Shown: positions 34,803 to 46,562 of the stretch, piece after piece
Layout of the letters: each line of letters opens with the position of its first letter
How positions within the stretch are numbered: the first letter of the stretch is position 1
Assembly: GCA_000750105.3 (NCBI GenBank)
Contig: JPHH03000024.1
Span: 124,001 to 188,000, forward strand
Length of the DNA: 64,000 nt
Origin: Tolypocladium sp. Sup5 PDA-1
Taxonomy: Eukaryota > Ascomycota > Sordariomycetes > Hypocreales > Ophiocordycipitaceae
Direction: 5' to 3'
Program-made: the position numbers and the translations under genes
Notes under the pieces: model-generated
What the model saw: only the letters and a program-made list of their open reading frames with translations
Told to the model about the DNA's origin: nothing
Database searches by the model: none

Positions 34803-36155
34803 ATGTGGGGCGGCTCTGCATATGATATTGTCAAATCGATATTGTTCGAAAACATCCATTGGGAACAGAGGCTTGGTACGAAATTACGTCCAATTCTTGT
34901 CGGAAGCGACTTGGAACGACTTTGCAATGGTCAGGTCCCAGGCGAAGAGATCTTTATCACTGTCGCTGTACCGGACGACGAGGATGGCGAGGCCGGTGAC
35001 CTCCCAGAATTTCGTGATCTCTTCTTACAATCTCTTAAGAAACATCGATTTCTAGACGAAAAGAGGAACGAGGTGAAATTTGAAAGCCATAATATCCTTC
35101 TCAACGTTTCGTCCCTGAAGGGCGATGAAGAAGTATGGGTTCAAGACCTCACGCGACTATTCCGAGAGCAAGACGGTGGCTTGATCACCAAAGTATTGTA
35201 CTGTGGACAAGGCAACGGTGAGATTGAGACTCTCAAATCGGACTCCATTGGTGGACTCTGCAAAACATACAACATAGAGGCTCCAAAGTCGAAAGTTGAT
35301 GTGAGCCTTGTATGCTCCGTCAAAGTTAGGCGTCTTGATGGACGGCCTGTTTACCAAAACTTTAGCAAGCCAGATGAGCGAGGACAACCCAGAATTAGGG
35401 GAATTCTCGCCTGCGAGGCAGGCAACCGAGTCGATCTAAACGATAAGCAGATTATCGGCCATGGAGGATTCATCGTTGTTGGCTCTATTACGAGGAAGGC
35501 ACTCATAGGCAAGGAGTCAGATCCGGCGACCCTTCTGGATTGGGCTGGCGACCTCAGGTGTTACAATACGATACCGAAGGGCGTGTATGAACATCAATGT
35601 TGGATTCAAGATTTCACAGCATTGAACTCCCGACTCGTTATTCGCTCAATACTAGCAGAAAAAAGTTTGACCGAGCAATCATACTGGAGGCAGTTGAATA
35701 TCATGCAAGAGAGCAGCATTGCCGCCTTGGCCGTAACCCTTAACGATTCTCCAGAGTCCCTTCGAAGGATGGCCCTTAACTTGATTCGAGATCAAAACCA
35801 AGGGGGATACGAAGAAGTTATGGAATGCCTCACAACTCTTCAAATCATGAGAAAAGAGCTTGATCCTAAAAGACTCTTCGCTTGTGTAGCTACACCGGGA
35901 TTCCTGGAAACATTGCGAGCTGATGCGCAGTCATGCTGGAACTGCGAAAACAAATTTGAGACTGGGATGAACATGATTTGGAGTTACTGCGATGAACACG
36001 CCACGTGCTCAAAATGCTTCGCCGAATTTGACAATGGGAGAGGTCTTCATTGTGGGGTCTGCATACCGTATTCACGGTGGAACCGCTATGGCTATTATCG
36101 GTCATTGGAAGACGTGGTACAAGGCATCGTGCCAGTGGCCCCTGGGGCAGTTTAA
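34803..36155 (+). CDS. Orphan family protein, member D, with C-terminal C3HC4 RING-like finger
   Basis: Intact single-exon frame of 450 codons; an in-frame TAG sits just upstream of the ATG, so the start is secure. Residues ~8-40 carry the signature shared with members A-C (VKSILFENIHWEQRLGTKL, RPILVGSDLERL) but no F-box precedes it. The middle has alternating strands (FIVVGSITRKALIGKESDPA, LLDWAGDLRCYN) and a helical segment (residues ~300-360). Residues 378-420 have Cys/His at C-x2-C-x14-C-x2-H-x2-C-x2-C-x11-C-x2-C, the exact C3HC4 spacing of RING fingers (CWNC, CDEH, CSKC, CGVC). RING fingers recruit E2 enzymes, so a ubiquitin E3 role is plausible, but only the spacing supports it. A zinc-ribbon pair is the alternative. 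The gene lies between decayed sequences yet is unbroken. Confidence 0.75.
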   Translation: MWGGSAYDIVKSILFENIHWEQRLGTKLRPILVGSDLERLCNGQVPGEEIFITVAVPDDEDGEAGDLPEFRDLFLQSLKKHRFLDEKRNEVKFESHNILLNVSSLKGDEEVWVQDLTRLFREQDGGLITKVLYCGQGNGEIETLKSDSIGGLCKTYNIEAPKSKVDVSLVCSVKVRRLDGRPVYQNFSKPDERGQPRIRGILACEAGNRVDLNDKQIIGHGGFIVVGSITRKALIGKESDPATLLDWAGDLRCYNTIPKGVYEHQCWIQDFTALNSRLVIRSILAEKSLTEQSYWRQLNIMQESSIAALAVTLNDSPESLRRMALNLIRDQNQGGYEEVMECLTTLQIMRKELDPKRLFACVATPGFLETLRADAQSCWNCENKFETGMNMIWSYCDEHATCSKCFAEFDNGRGLHCGVCIPYSRWNRYGYYRSLEDVVQGIVPVAPGAV

Positions 36156-36866
36156 ATTCGTCTGGGCCATTTATTAACCCTATCCTTAAAAGTGTATACG
36201 TAATTTTGTTGCGCTGTTGGAAGTAGCCTGTAACTGTCATGGACCATCTGGTTAAGACGACGTACTTGTTGAAGAGGCAATAATACATAAGTCCTTGGTG
36301 GCTCCATTCTCCGCTTCTTTAAACAAGATCGGTCATAATATCAAAGGAATACTGCCGGTACCACGTGACGAATACGTTGTCTGAAAAATGCTAGTCATAT
36401 ATCAAGGGGTTGCTTGTGACTATGACGGCACGGTGGATACTGTTATCTATCAAAGGGTTTGAACTTGTTTTGCGTTGGTCCAAAGTCGTGCATTGCCTGG
36501 AAGAACTTAGCTCAATGACTTGGCAGTTTGTCAGACGCACTGCGGTAGATCGCGCATCTCAAAACTTCCGCCAGGCACAAAGGAGTGACAAGTGCTGCTA
36601 TAAGCAAGCGCTGAGCATCACGGGAGGCTGAATCAACTTGAAAGAAATCCATGGTACAGCCCTCTGATGATAAGAGGCCACTACTTGCTATCTCCGTGGC
36701 GCAACCGGAGTGATGGAGTGATGGAGTGTTCGACATTGACATGCTAAGGGTTCCACTGATACCGAATATACAGTGCTGGCATGTCCCGCTTTCGTGGTGT
36801 ACATTGTGCTATGTCGACATCTTATTTACCGTGCCAAGCTTCATTACCTCCCTATTACAAAAGACC
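36156..36866. other. Intergenic, nothing recognised
   Basis: No gene that I can support; the right part is the 3' flank of the adenosine deaminase pseudogene. A short duplicated GTGATGGA occurs near 36710-36726. Confidence 0.4.
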
Positions 36867-38011
36867 TCACTTGACGTCTGCCGTGTCATCGCCACCATAT
36901 TTATCCATCATCCAAGTCAGAAAATGTTCCCATTGTCCCTCCCACTCTTTCTTGATGCTCTCATTTTCAGATGCTCTAAGGCAAGCGAGCTCTCTGCTCC
37001 ACAGGACCAGTTGCTTCCCTCCATAGAGGTCCATGTACCGTTTGCCCACATGACCTGGTTAAAGTCGTGCGAAAGTGTCGACTTGTATACGCGGCACATT
37101 AGAGAGACCAATGTAAAGCAAATTTCGTTCGAAAAGGACTACTGACTGGAACATAGTACCGTTGTCAGAGTTTACGGTGCAATGAACGTTGTTTGCCAAC
37201 AGTTCGTACATTGCATGGCCGCCAACCCGTGGCGTGAGACCCAAGATCTCGTTCGATGTAGGGCACAGTCCCAAACACGCGCCTCGCACCTTCATCTACT
37301 GCATATTGTACGGGTGCTTTGCGAGGGCGAACCCGTGGCCAATGCGCTTTGAGCCCAGGAACAGCGCGTAGACGAGATTTTGGTCAGTGTCGGTACCCAG
37401 GTCGAGAGTCTCCCCGCAGTGGAAGAGGAAGAGTATTTCGACTCTGTCGTCCGCACATTTCTTCTTGAACGATGGGAACTCGCTGATAAAACCCTTCAGT
37501 GGTCTCCCTTTGTATTCCTGGCCCACTATGTCAAATCCTGTCCAGGACTAATTAACGCAACTCAAATCACCAAGCATGCTGTCGCAGGGGCGCAGGTCCG
37601 AAGCATACGCACCAGCTATCCACTCCAGCCACGCGTGCTTAAACTCGAGGCACTCGTTCAGCGCAGAATCAACCTTTTTGGCGGAAGTACCCGAGGTGTG
37701 CAGTAAATGACCTTGAGTCCCCCGAAGAAACGCCCATCGGCTGCCATTTCGGCTTTGAATCTCGTCACCTCTTCGATGATAATGTTCATAATGCCCCTGT
37801 TGTCGATTGTCACTAAGCCGTCGTTGCTAACTAGCTGGTTGCTCATCATGAAATTCGGCCGAATCTCAGCGTATAGTATATTGTCACGCATCAGTTCCGT
37901 GAGAAATAGCCGCGTGCACGTCCGGTAGGCCATCTCGTAGTTGACGAGGCCCTTCATCATCCGCAAACAGGCCGGTGCATGTATAGTCTTCCTGACCTCG
38001 AGGTCACGCAA
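36867..38011 (-). pseudogene. ADGF/CECR1-type adenosine deaminase pseudogene
   Basis: Minus-strand pieces in order: MRDNILYAEIRPNFMM and FFGGLKVIYCTPR (38011-37690); KVDSALNECLEFKHAWLEWI; an intron GTGCGT...GACAG; GFDIVGQEYKGRPLKG; FLFHCGETLDLGTDTDQN, with the HxGE catalytic motif; LGSKRIGHGFALAKHP; HAMYELLANNVHCTVNSDNG; a second intron GTAGTC...ACAAG; and YMDLYGGKQLVLWS near the C-terminus. These are hallmarks of the ADGF adenosine deaminase family, which is usually secreted. Disablements: a 1-nt loss near 37690, a TAG at 37296-37298 in place of a family Gln or similar, and a 1-nt loss near 37045. The N-terminal third, expected at about 38010-38330, is too eroded to align. Confidence 0.82.
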
Positions 38012-38911
38012 TTAGCCCGCTTGTTCCATTTGCCAAATATTTTGTGAAGTGGCTTCGGGAGCAGATGATCGATGACTTACCGCTCCCTCATGAACATAGG
38101 TGATTCGGGGCCAACTGCTGCTCTTTGGTGGCGGATAGCCGAGTTTGGGCCTTTCCGTAGGTGGCGGTACGAAAGCGTGGGTGCTGGCCATGGCTGGTAC
38201 TCTTGATGACTCTCTTGGTTCCCAGGAGCAAAAATTGAGTCCAGAGTTGTGCTACGTGGTGAGAGCATTCATACGTATTCCCATGTCTGACGAAGGACCA
38301 AGGTCAAGTCGCATCTCCTTCAAATTCTCTAATCGGCCGTCGTCGGCACCACGAATCATCTAAAAGCCTGGCAAGTGCCATTGCCATGGCTGCTTGGGAG
38401 GAGCCGGTTATGAGCGTAACGGGGAGGGACTACGTGCTTCCCGGGCTGCGTGCTTCCCAGACCACGGATTGGTTTCGCGGCGTAGAACGCCCGTTAACCT
38501 GTGGCCCAGGTGATACCGACCGTGTTGCGATGCATTGCAAGGGCGGCTAGGGCATGCAGGATACGGCACTGGAGCCTGTCGTCGTTTCGCGGCGTTCTGT
38601 TGGCCTGCTCACAGATGGAGGGCTTGAGTGGCCAGCGAACGCACTGTCGTCGAGCGACGCCGTCAATAGACCACGCTTTAAGCCTCAAAGAGACATATGC
38701 ACGCTGGAGTGGACGATGAAAGCAATCTCAAGTCGGGTTAATTTTCATATGCGAACGAGCCCTCCCCACCTTCCACGAGACTCCCATGCCAGCGCTTCAC
38801 CAGCCAAGACAAACATACCGGGCAGGCAACTGCCCTTGCTGAGGTGCGCCATTAGATCCCAAGTCTATGATAAGCCAAGTATCCTACCGGCTCGTGCTGC
38901 AGCGGGCTACC
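38012..38911. other. Eroded 5' part of the deaminase pseudogene and spacer
   Basis: The part next to 38011 probably contains remnants of the deaminase N-terminus, but I could not align it. The rest shows nothing I recognise. Confidence 0.3.
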
Positions 38912-39462
38912 TCAAGCCTGCACGGGACGCAATGCTTCCTTCACCCAAGTGGCCACGTCGCCCTGATGCTTAATGACCAATAGGACATCTCGATGCGAGT
39001 CGCAAGCACGCTCGATAAGTGCTTGTAGTAGTTCCTGGAGCTGTTCTGGCTCTCCGTACATCGCAGTCGCATCTGTAACCTTGCGCACCAAACGAGCAAG
39101 CAGGTCTTCATCGCGACCAGGGCTGGTACTCGGCGGTGCTGAGAGACGGAAGGCCCCCGTGCGTCTGGTTCGCTTCCATCTTCCCGGTAAACCAATTGAA
39201 AAAACTTGTCCCAAGTGGAAGCGTGCACTATCACAGGACGGGGTTGGCGCAAAATGACGACGTGCAAGAGCCATACATTGGCGAAGGTTCGAAAATGACG
39301 AGGATCGTCTTCTAGCGACACTGCAATTATGGCTACTGCAGCCGTAGAGACGTGTCGGCTAATGAATGCTTTACAAACCATTGCGATCTCTTCCTTCATC
39401 AAGCCCACCAACCCTGCTTTGAGCTCTGCGTACCGTTCTGTCGTCAATGACATAGCTATCAT
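38912..39462 (-). CDS. Unknown ORF pair downstream of the histone remnant
   Basis: A frame from ATG 39462 (or 39453) reads to 38941: MSLTTERYAELKAGLVGLMK, DDPRHFRTFANVWLLHVVIL and TWDKFF look protein-like. Beyond about 39190 the more protein-like text is in another frame (DEDLLARLVRKVTDATAMYG, EPEQLQELLQALIERA, stop at 38912), which suggests an intron or a frameshift. I do not recognise the family. The ATG overlaps the stop codon of the histone-like remnant by one base. It may be a broken gene. Confidence 0.3.
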
Positions 39463-39868
39463 CACCCCAATCCAGCCCAAATACCCCGAATACGCCTGGC
39501 AAGTTGTAAGTCCTTTTGAATTATTGTAATCCTCCTGGCGTAGAGGGCACAAACCTGAGTGTCTTCGACAGGTGTACCATAAAAGCTTCGGCCGCTTCTT
39601 GCAGCGCCTGGATGGCCTGGCTTTGCCACCTGAACTCGCGTCCCCTCGGCCGGCAGCTCATGCCAATCTCGAACCTGGCAGGGTCGAAAGCGCGAATCAG
39701 CGAGCCGAACGGCGTCGCATGCGGTTCACCATCCGCACTCACCAGGCGCGTAAAAGGGAGCTTCAATATGAGCAACTCGGTGTGGCTCTAGTACCGCCTA
39801 ATTTCGCGCAAGGCAACAGCACCGAGGCGGTAACGTCTCCTCGGCCTTATGGAAACCGGGTCACCCGC
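39462..39868 (-). pseudogene. Centromeric histone H3 (CENP-A/CenH3)-like pseudogene
   Basis: Minus-strand translation gives the H3 fold in order: YRLGAVALREIRRY; a TAG (39788-39790) where H3 proteins have Gln; HTELLILKLPFTRL; a 68 bp intron (39675-39742, GTGAGT...CCAG); [11 protein letters not shown]; a frame shift; [20 protein letters not shown]; a one-base loss; then [16 protein letters not shown] and [18 protein letters not shown] with the stop at 39462. The [17 protein letters not shown] block, the longer loop 1 and the C-terminal extension after RRIRG are CenH3-like rather than canonical H3. A functional copy would mark centromeres. Three disablements make this copy dead. The N-terminal tail is not recognisable. 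Confidence 0.78.
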
Positions 39869-40011
39869 TGGAGAGTTTCAGAGGAAGCCATTGTTCATCC
39901 TTGGGCACCGATGCTCAACGGGCCGATAAACTGCGGCATACCCTGTACATCTCCTGGTCGCGTTCGGCGCGGCGCGGGCATGCTGGATGATCTTCTAGGT
40001 CTTGGGGTTAT

Positions 40012-40028
40012 ACACACACACACACACA
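40012..40028 (-). repeat. (TG)n simple repeat at the 3' end of the LINE fragment
   Basis: (CA)8 or so on the plus strand, directly after the TAATAAATTG end of the minus-strand element, so it is probably its 3' tail. Confidence 0.7.
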
Positions 40029-41508
40029 ATTTATTACGCCCGGCGGCTGAGCCGAAAGGGCAACTATTGATGATCTACATTACATTTCCCAAGCTTTGTC
40101 ATGATCTCCTAAAAGCCCATACCGTACAGCGTCCGTTTCTGCTTTTGCCTCTTCGTTTTCCATTTCTCCGCGGGGTCTCGTGGGTTTTACATTATTAGCA
40201 AGCTGACTTGAAGGCTGTTCTCCAAGTGTTCAGAGTCCTATCTACGGCGACTGAAGCGGCGCCTGCTATCCAAGGCACGAGGTGTTTGAAGTGGGGTGGG
40301 TTAGTGGGGAAGGTGAGGTGTTGTGGCCTTCAACGTTGTGTGTTGTCGAGTCGACCTGTCGCTATCGCAAATCGTATTGTTGCGTTGACTGCATTCATGT
40401 TGGGCGTCCATTTCGCATCGTCGGATGGTGCTTTTCCACCCAGGTAGAACGATACGTTTCCTCTCTGTGTATCGGTGCACTGCAGCATCTCGGCTCGGTG
40501 TGCCGTCCACTTCCTGCACCGGAATAGGAAGTGGTCGACCGTCTTTCTCGCTTTCCCGCATGCGCACTGCTGAGTCTCTGATGCTTTTATGTTGTAAAGG
40601 TAGCCATTTAGCCGCGCCATGCCCGTCCTGAGCTGGGCCAGGACGCTCGCTTCTTTCCATGACAAACTGTCGTACAGCTGTCGAGTGTGTTTACCTGGTA
40701 ATGCAGCATCGACTCTTTTCGAGTGTTTTCCGACGTCATCTAGCAAGCATCTGTCCATCTTGTGTTGTGATCGTGCCCTGTTGAGTGTCGTCGATCGCAT
40801 TCCGGGGAACTTTGTGACCGGAATAATAGCGCCCTGCTGGGTAGCATCTCGCGCTTCTTCTTTGGCCGCTTTCAGGAGTTCATGTTCGGCGCTGGCGGGT
40901 ACCCATACGGTCGCCACCGTGTTTCCTTTGTTTTTCAATACATAGATAGCGTCGTATATACATCCAACGTACTCTTGTCCGGATTGTTGGCGGGGATTTC
41001 GCAGTGTGAGCACGGCTGCTTTTTTGCTTGTCAGTATCACCATACTGCGATACCTCAGCTCTGGCAAATGCTTGAGCGCGTACGCCATGGCCGCCAGCTC
41101 CCCAGAGAACGGATTTTGTTCCGATCTCATGCCGAGCGTAAACGAATACCGTTCAAAATTTGGTCCTTCTTGCACCGATGCAGGGAGCTCGATCACCGCA
41201 CCAACTCCTACCACTCCGTTCCGCGCCGAGCTGCTCACAGCGATACGTACTGCCCAGCCCAGATCCGCCCCTCTCGTCTCTGTCCTGTCCTCGTCGTCAA
41301 CCATAGTTTGCACTCGATCTGCCCACGGCGCTAATGTGAATGGATTGATCGTTTCCAGTTCGTCAACCGGTATCTCATTGAGTGCCGTTGCTATCTCGTA
41401 AAATGGTGAGCGGCTATATCTTCTGAACTTTCGGATTCGGGATGTAGCGTTGCGGAGTGGATTGGTATTGGGGTTATACTGTAGCAGCTGGCGCGGACTA
41501 GCCACCAT
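40012..41508 (-). mobile_element. 5'-truncated LINE fragment (RNase H-like and C-terminal region)
   Basis: A minus frame of 392 codons (41508-40330) matches the end of ORF2 of fungal LINE-like elements: SSSARNGVVGVGAVIELP, GELAAMAYALKHLPELRY and VWVPASAEHELLKAAKEEA in the RNase H-like part. The common C-terminal block follows (RQLYDSLSWKEASVLAQLRT, then CACGKARKTVDHFLFRCRKW, a CCHC-like finger). The 3' side has ~300 bp of untranslated sequence ending in TAATAAATTG and a (TG)n tail. The endonuclease and reverse transcriptase are missing, as expected for 5' truncation during target-primed insertion. Three of the usual acidic catalytic residues of RNase H are not present. It differs from the LINE at 53.9 kb. 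Confidence 0.8.
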
Positions 41509-42914
41509 GGTCTCTGAACTTTGAGCGGCGTGAGAGACCCGACCTCATGGATCGTAAGCTCGTATTTGCCGGATTCCAGGCATGGGGGATCTCGGTACGT
41601 GGTATTCGGATCGTTGAGCGTGTGATTGGAGGTTTTCGTGCATTTAGGCGGCCTCCCGTCATGGTGGTGGTCCCGGCATCTCCTGGATTCATAGACGAAG
41701 ACGGCTATGACACAATGTTAGCTGGCGCTTCCACAACTGAATGTCACTTTAGTATGCTCTCTTTGAGCTGCAGCCAACATGCGGCCAGCCAAAGCCCTGT
41801 CGCAAGTTGCGGATCTGTGTGTAAGCTAAGATGCCTTCAAATGTTCGTTCTTGTCCGGGAACCGCCATTTGCTAAATGCACGGCTCTGGAGTTGCCGACA
41901 GCAATAATATGCTATGTCATCCAAAAGAGCGCCCGGTTACAGCCGTTGGCTCGGTGTCATGATCAGGCGGTTATGCTCGTAGATTGGCTCTTCATTGTCC
42001 GCACTCAAAAGCGCATGCTCAACAGCCTTGCTCCGTGCAGCCGAAACACTCGAAATCATGGCTGGGCGTTGTCTCTAGTCGTGGTTCAGGGAACTGCGGC
42101 ATGATGTTGGGGCTCCATCGCGACCACGTGCATTTCGCGACCCAACGGCCTCAAAGCGAACGATCCAACGCCTTGCCGCCGGGCGTGACAGCAGGACTTG
42201 ACACCCCGTTGCGTCTCACCAGAAAGCAAGGATGGCTGGCCATGTCGGCAGCCGGGCGGCTGGATGTAGCATCGGCCCAATCAGACCCCTGTTGGACACT
42301 ATTGGTGCGTCGCCCCTTGACAAGCCATGCAGCCCGCCCTGTGCCCCAGCACTGCGTGCGGCTGCGACAGATTCTGCCGGTGGTGTGCGACGTGAACGCG
42401 AAAACAACAGGGGGCTCATGAATCCAACTTCCGCGGACGTCGGCTGTGCCATCGGAGGAGGTGATCCCTGCGCTGGCGCAGCAAGGGACCCTGGAAAAAC
42501 CGTGCTGACCCCCTGCACCCCTGACTTCCGTCTAATCCTCTCTGGTCGTTACGGTGTACCGATCAGAATCCACTCCCTATACCATCGGGCGATGTACAGA
42601 GTACCAGGTCAACGTGCAGAAATGCTTCCACTCACGGCTCACCATTGTATTCAGATACCGCTGGAGCACCTTTCACTCGAAGCAACCCGAGATTGGTGCC
42701 AGAGTTCTTTAGTGCATTCTTCACACTGCTTTCCAGTCCTGAACACCCGTCACCACCATTATCACGCATGATCATTGCCATTCTCACCTCTCCTCTTCGT
42801 AGTTTCCTCCACGATCTTACGCGTGCCTTGCTGCCCTTTGCCCTGCTGCCCTACATAGAACCCTTCAATTGTCCGCGCAATGGCTTACTCACCGCCTCAT
42901 TCGACGGCGGCAAG
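41509..42914. other. Spacer between LINE fragment and kinase remnant
   Basis: Long plus frames (41547-42104, 185 codons; 42232-42771, 179 codons) are GC-rich and unpatterned; I do not support them as genes. No repeat recognised. Confidence 0.3.
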
Positions 42915-44249
<1,335 letters not shown>

Positions 44250-45995
44250 TGGCCAATTGAAGTGAGGAACCGATAGGGTGTTGGAAAGCTCGCTGACGAA
44301 AGCAACATATGCACGAAGGGCTGCGTGTTGATTGCCCTCGTTGCTGCGGCCGCTCTGTTGTTTGCTTGGCCAGGGGTAACGAGGGTTGTGTAGCTAGCAT
44401 GCCAGCCAGGCTGGGGGAGAAAGAGACATTGGGCACTAGGGGCTGTGTTGATCAAATACATGTATTGCTTCCTCTGATAGAAACCGTCAAGTTGGAGCGT
44501 TCCGAGTTCGATCAGTGATATGTCCGGCCATCCGCGTTTCTGCACCGTCACTTGCGCTCTTACTAATCGAGCTGAACAAACGAGACCATGCTGACGAGAT
44601 GGCGTATCGCCCGATCAGTTCGTGAATGGCTCCATATGTGTGGCGTGACGAAGAAGATTCGACCGAGAGCCGGGAACCACCACAGAGCTTAGCTCCAGGG
44701 TCATTCTGAGGCTGAGCAGGAATGCCACGGTACTAGGCGAAGCCAGGGCTAACCGTAAGGCTATGGTTAGGAAACGGCCTTAGGAGCGGCGGAGAGAGCC
44801 TGCGGCAGGAAAGGGATGGGGTCTGGCGGCAAGGCAGTCCTCTACAGCTCCTCTCACAAGTGAAGCATGGGAGGGTGAGATAGATGGTGTAGTTTGGTCT
44901 TCTGAAAGGGCCGGTTGGGGCTCTCTTGTACGCTATCTTACAATTTACCAGTTATTTGCAAGTTCGCACTGGACGGAAGATCTCTTTTTCGAGAACAAGT
45001 GGCGGGCTGATTCCACGAGAAATGGCCGCGTCTGTCTTCCTCCACGTCGCAGACGATCAATGACGTCGAGGCACCCAGCACTACCACTACCGGTCCGCGG
45101 CTCACGGATACTCCTTTGCCACGCGGCCCTTCCCGATACAACAATGCAGTCAGGCCTCCCTGTATTTAACTGTTAGGCCGCGGCTGTCCTCTGCCTGGAA
45201 TATACCGCGAATGGCTCTCACGTGTGGAAGTTCTGCATGCTAGCTCTGTCAAGCGGTTCCAGGAGGCCTCTCCGAGTTTTATAATTAACGATGGTGATTC
45301 TGCATTCTCAGAGCTGTATCTCTTCGCAACCGTTAAAACTGTCCTGCACCACACTCCGACTTCAACTACCGTCACCTTTTAAGGTGGGTAACGACAAACT
45401 ACTCAGCCTTACCCGTTCTGACGATTCACAGGTTTCACAAAGCCACACCACGGACGATATGAGGCCCACTAAGACCTCGAACACTTCGGGCTACACATGG
45501 AACAACTGCATCTACTTTTAGAGCATCATACCGACTGGAAGAAGAAAGGATTTCGATAAATCGAACTGGCAGCAAAGAAGTTGGGAAGAGTGGGAGAGCT
45601 AGGAAGTGTGCCATGTGATCAAAGTTATGGGCGGCTACATGTGAATAGTTCGGAGAGGATCAGAGTAAACATCCACGTAAGTACAGTACACTTATGGACT
45701 GTAATATCTTATTTGGACATTTTGCAAGTCAATGCCGATACCGGACATCACTTAGCTTGGTCGCATTCTGGCCTCACCAGCTGTCTACCCTGAACATTAA
45801 CACGCCTAACGTATCCCGTGATAGGTCTGCGCAAATGATCGCCCTTCATCAGTATATTTCCAATAGAGTTCCAAACCAAATACACCATTTTGTCTCCAGT
45901 AGCTCAGTCAAAAGACCTGGGACGACAAAGAAACCGATATGAGGTTGCTGTGCAAGTTTGAGTATGCCCCTCGCCTTCGAATGCCAAGCCATGAC
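44250..45995. other. 1.7 kb gene-poor stretch
   Basis: No gene, RNA or repeat that I can support. Small frames at 44938-45144 minus and 45291-45521 plus are unpatterned. Confidence 0.4.
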
Positions 45996-46562
45996 TCAAT
46001 ATGTACATTCCCCTCCACCACCTTGACGGAAGTTCTCAACAAGTCGAGCAACTTGGCTCATGGTAGTGGAAAATTTGACTAAGTACGCCTCTTGCAAGTT
46101 AGCCTTACCTTGGGCAGCTCTTAGTTGCTGTGTAAGTACATCGCATCTGTCTTTAGCCAGTGAGATCTCGCTCTCGAGTCGTCCGATGATTTCAAATGTA
46201 TTTTCCGAGTTGTCGTGTACGGGCGGCGCATCAGCTCCAGTGACTTCAGCAGTTTCGAGAGAGTCGCCGAAGGGTGAAGGCCGAGAACTCCGAGCCAGTG
46301 CCGCCGTGTCCTGACTCGTCGTTGCCGGGAGTTGAATGTGGTTCATTACAGAGGACGGAACAGCTCTGAACGTTTGACCAAGGTTGTCGCAAAGCCTTTT
46401 ACAAGCACGAACTCCGTGCCAGCTCAGATGTTTCGAAAACAGGTCAGAAAGCTCGTCCCCGAAATGCCATGCATATGGATCTTTCTCGGTAGTGACCAGT
46501 CTGACACTGGACGGCGCAACGATGTATCCTGTCTGGCATTCTGCTGAGAACTTAGCATTCAA
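45996..46562 (-). CDS. Hypothetical protein with C-terminal coiled coil
   Basis: Minus-strand frame of about 188 codons ending at 45996. The top codon is TTG, not ATG, and an in-frame stop lies eight codons further up, so either a 5' exon is missing from my model or translation starts at the inner ATG (MNHIQLPATTS). The N-terminal part has DPYAWHFGDELSDLFSKHL; the C-terminal ~65 residues are a likely coiled coil (EIIGRLESEISLAKDRCDVL, TQQLRAAQGKANLQEA). No family recognised. Codon pattern and absence of stops suggest a real coding region. Confidence 0.45.
   Translation of the reverse strand: MNAKFSAECQTGYIVAPSSVRLVTTEKDPYAWHFGDELSDLFSKHLSWHGVRACKRLCDNLGQTFRAVPSSVMNHIQLPATTSQDTAALARSSRPSPFGDSLETAEVTGADAPPVHDNSENTFEIIGRLESEISLAKDRCDVLTQQLRAAQGKANLQEAYLVKFSTTMSQVARLVENFRQGGGGECTY

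Noticed and set aside
41547..42771. Long plus-strand frames (185 and 179 codons)
   Set aside because: GC-rich, no domain, no splice logic, and they overlap each other in different frames; probably chance.
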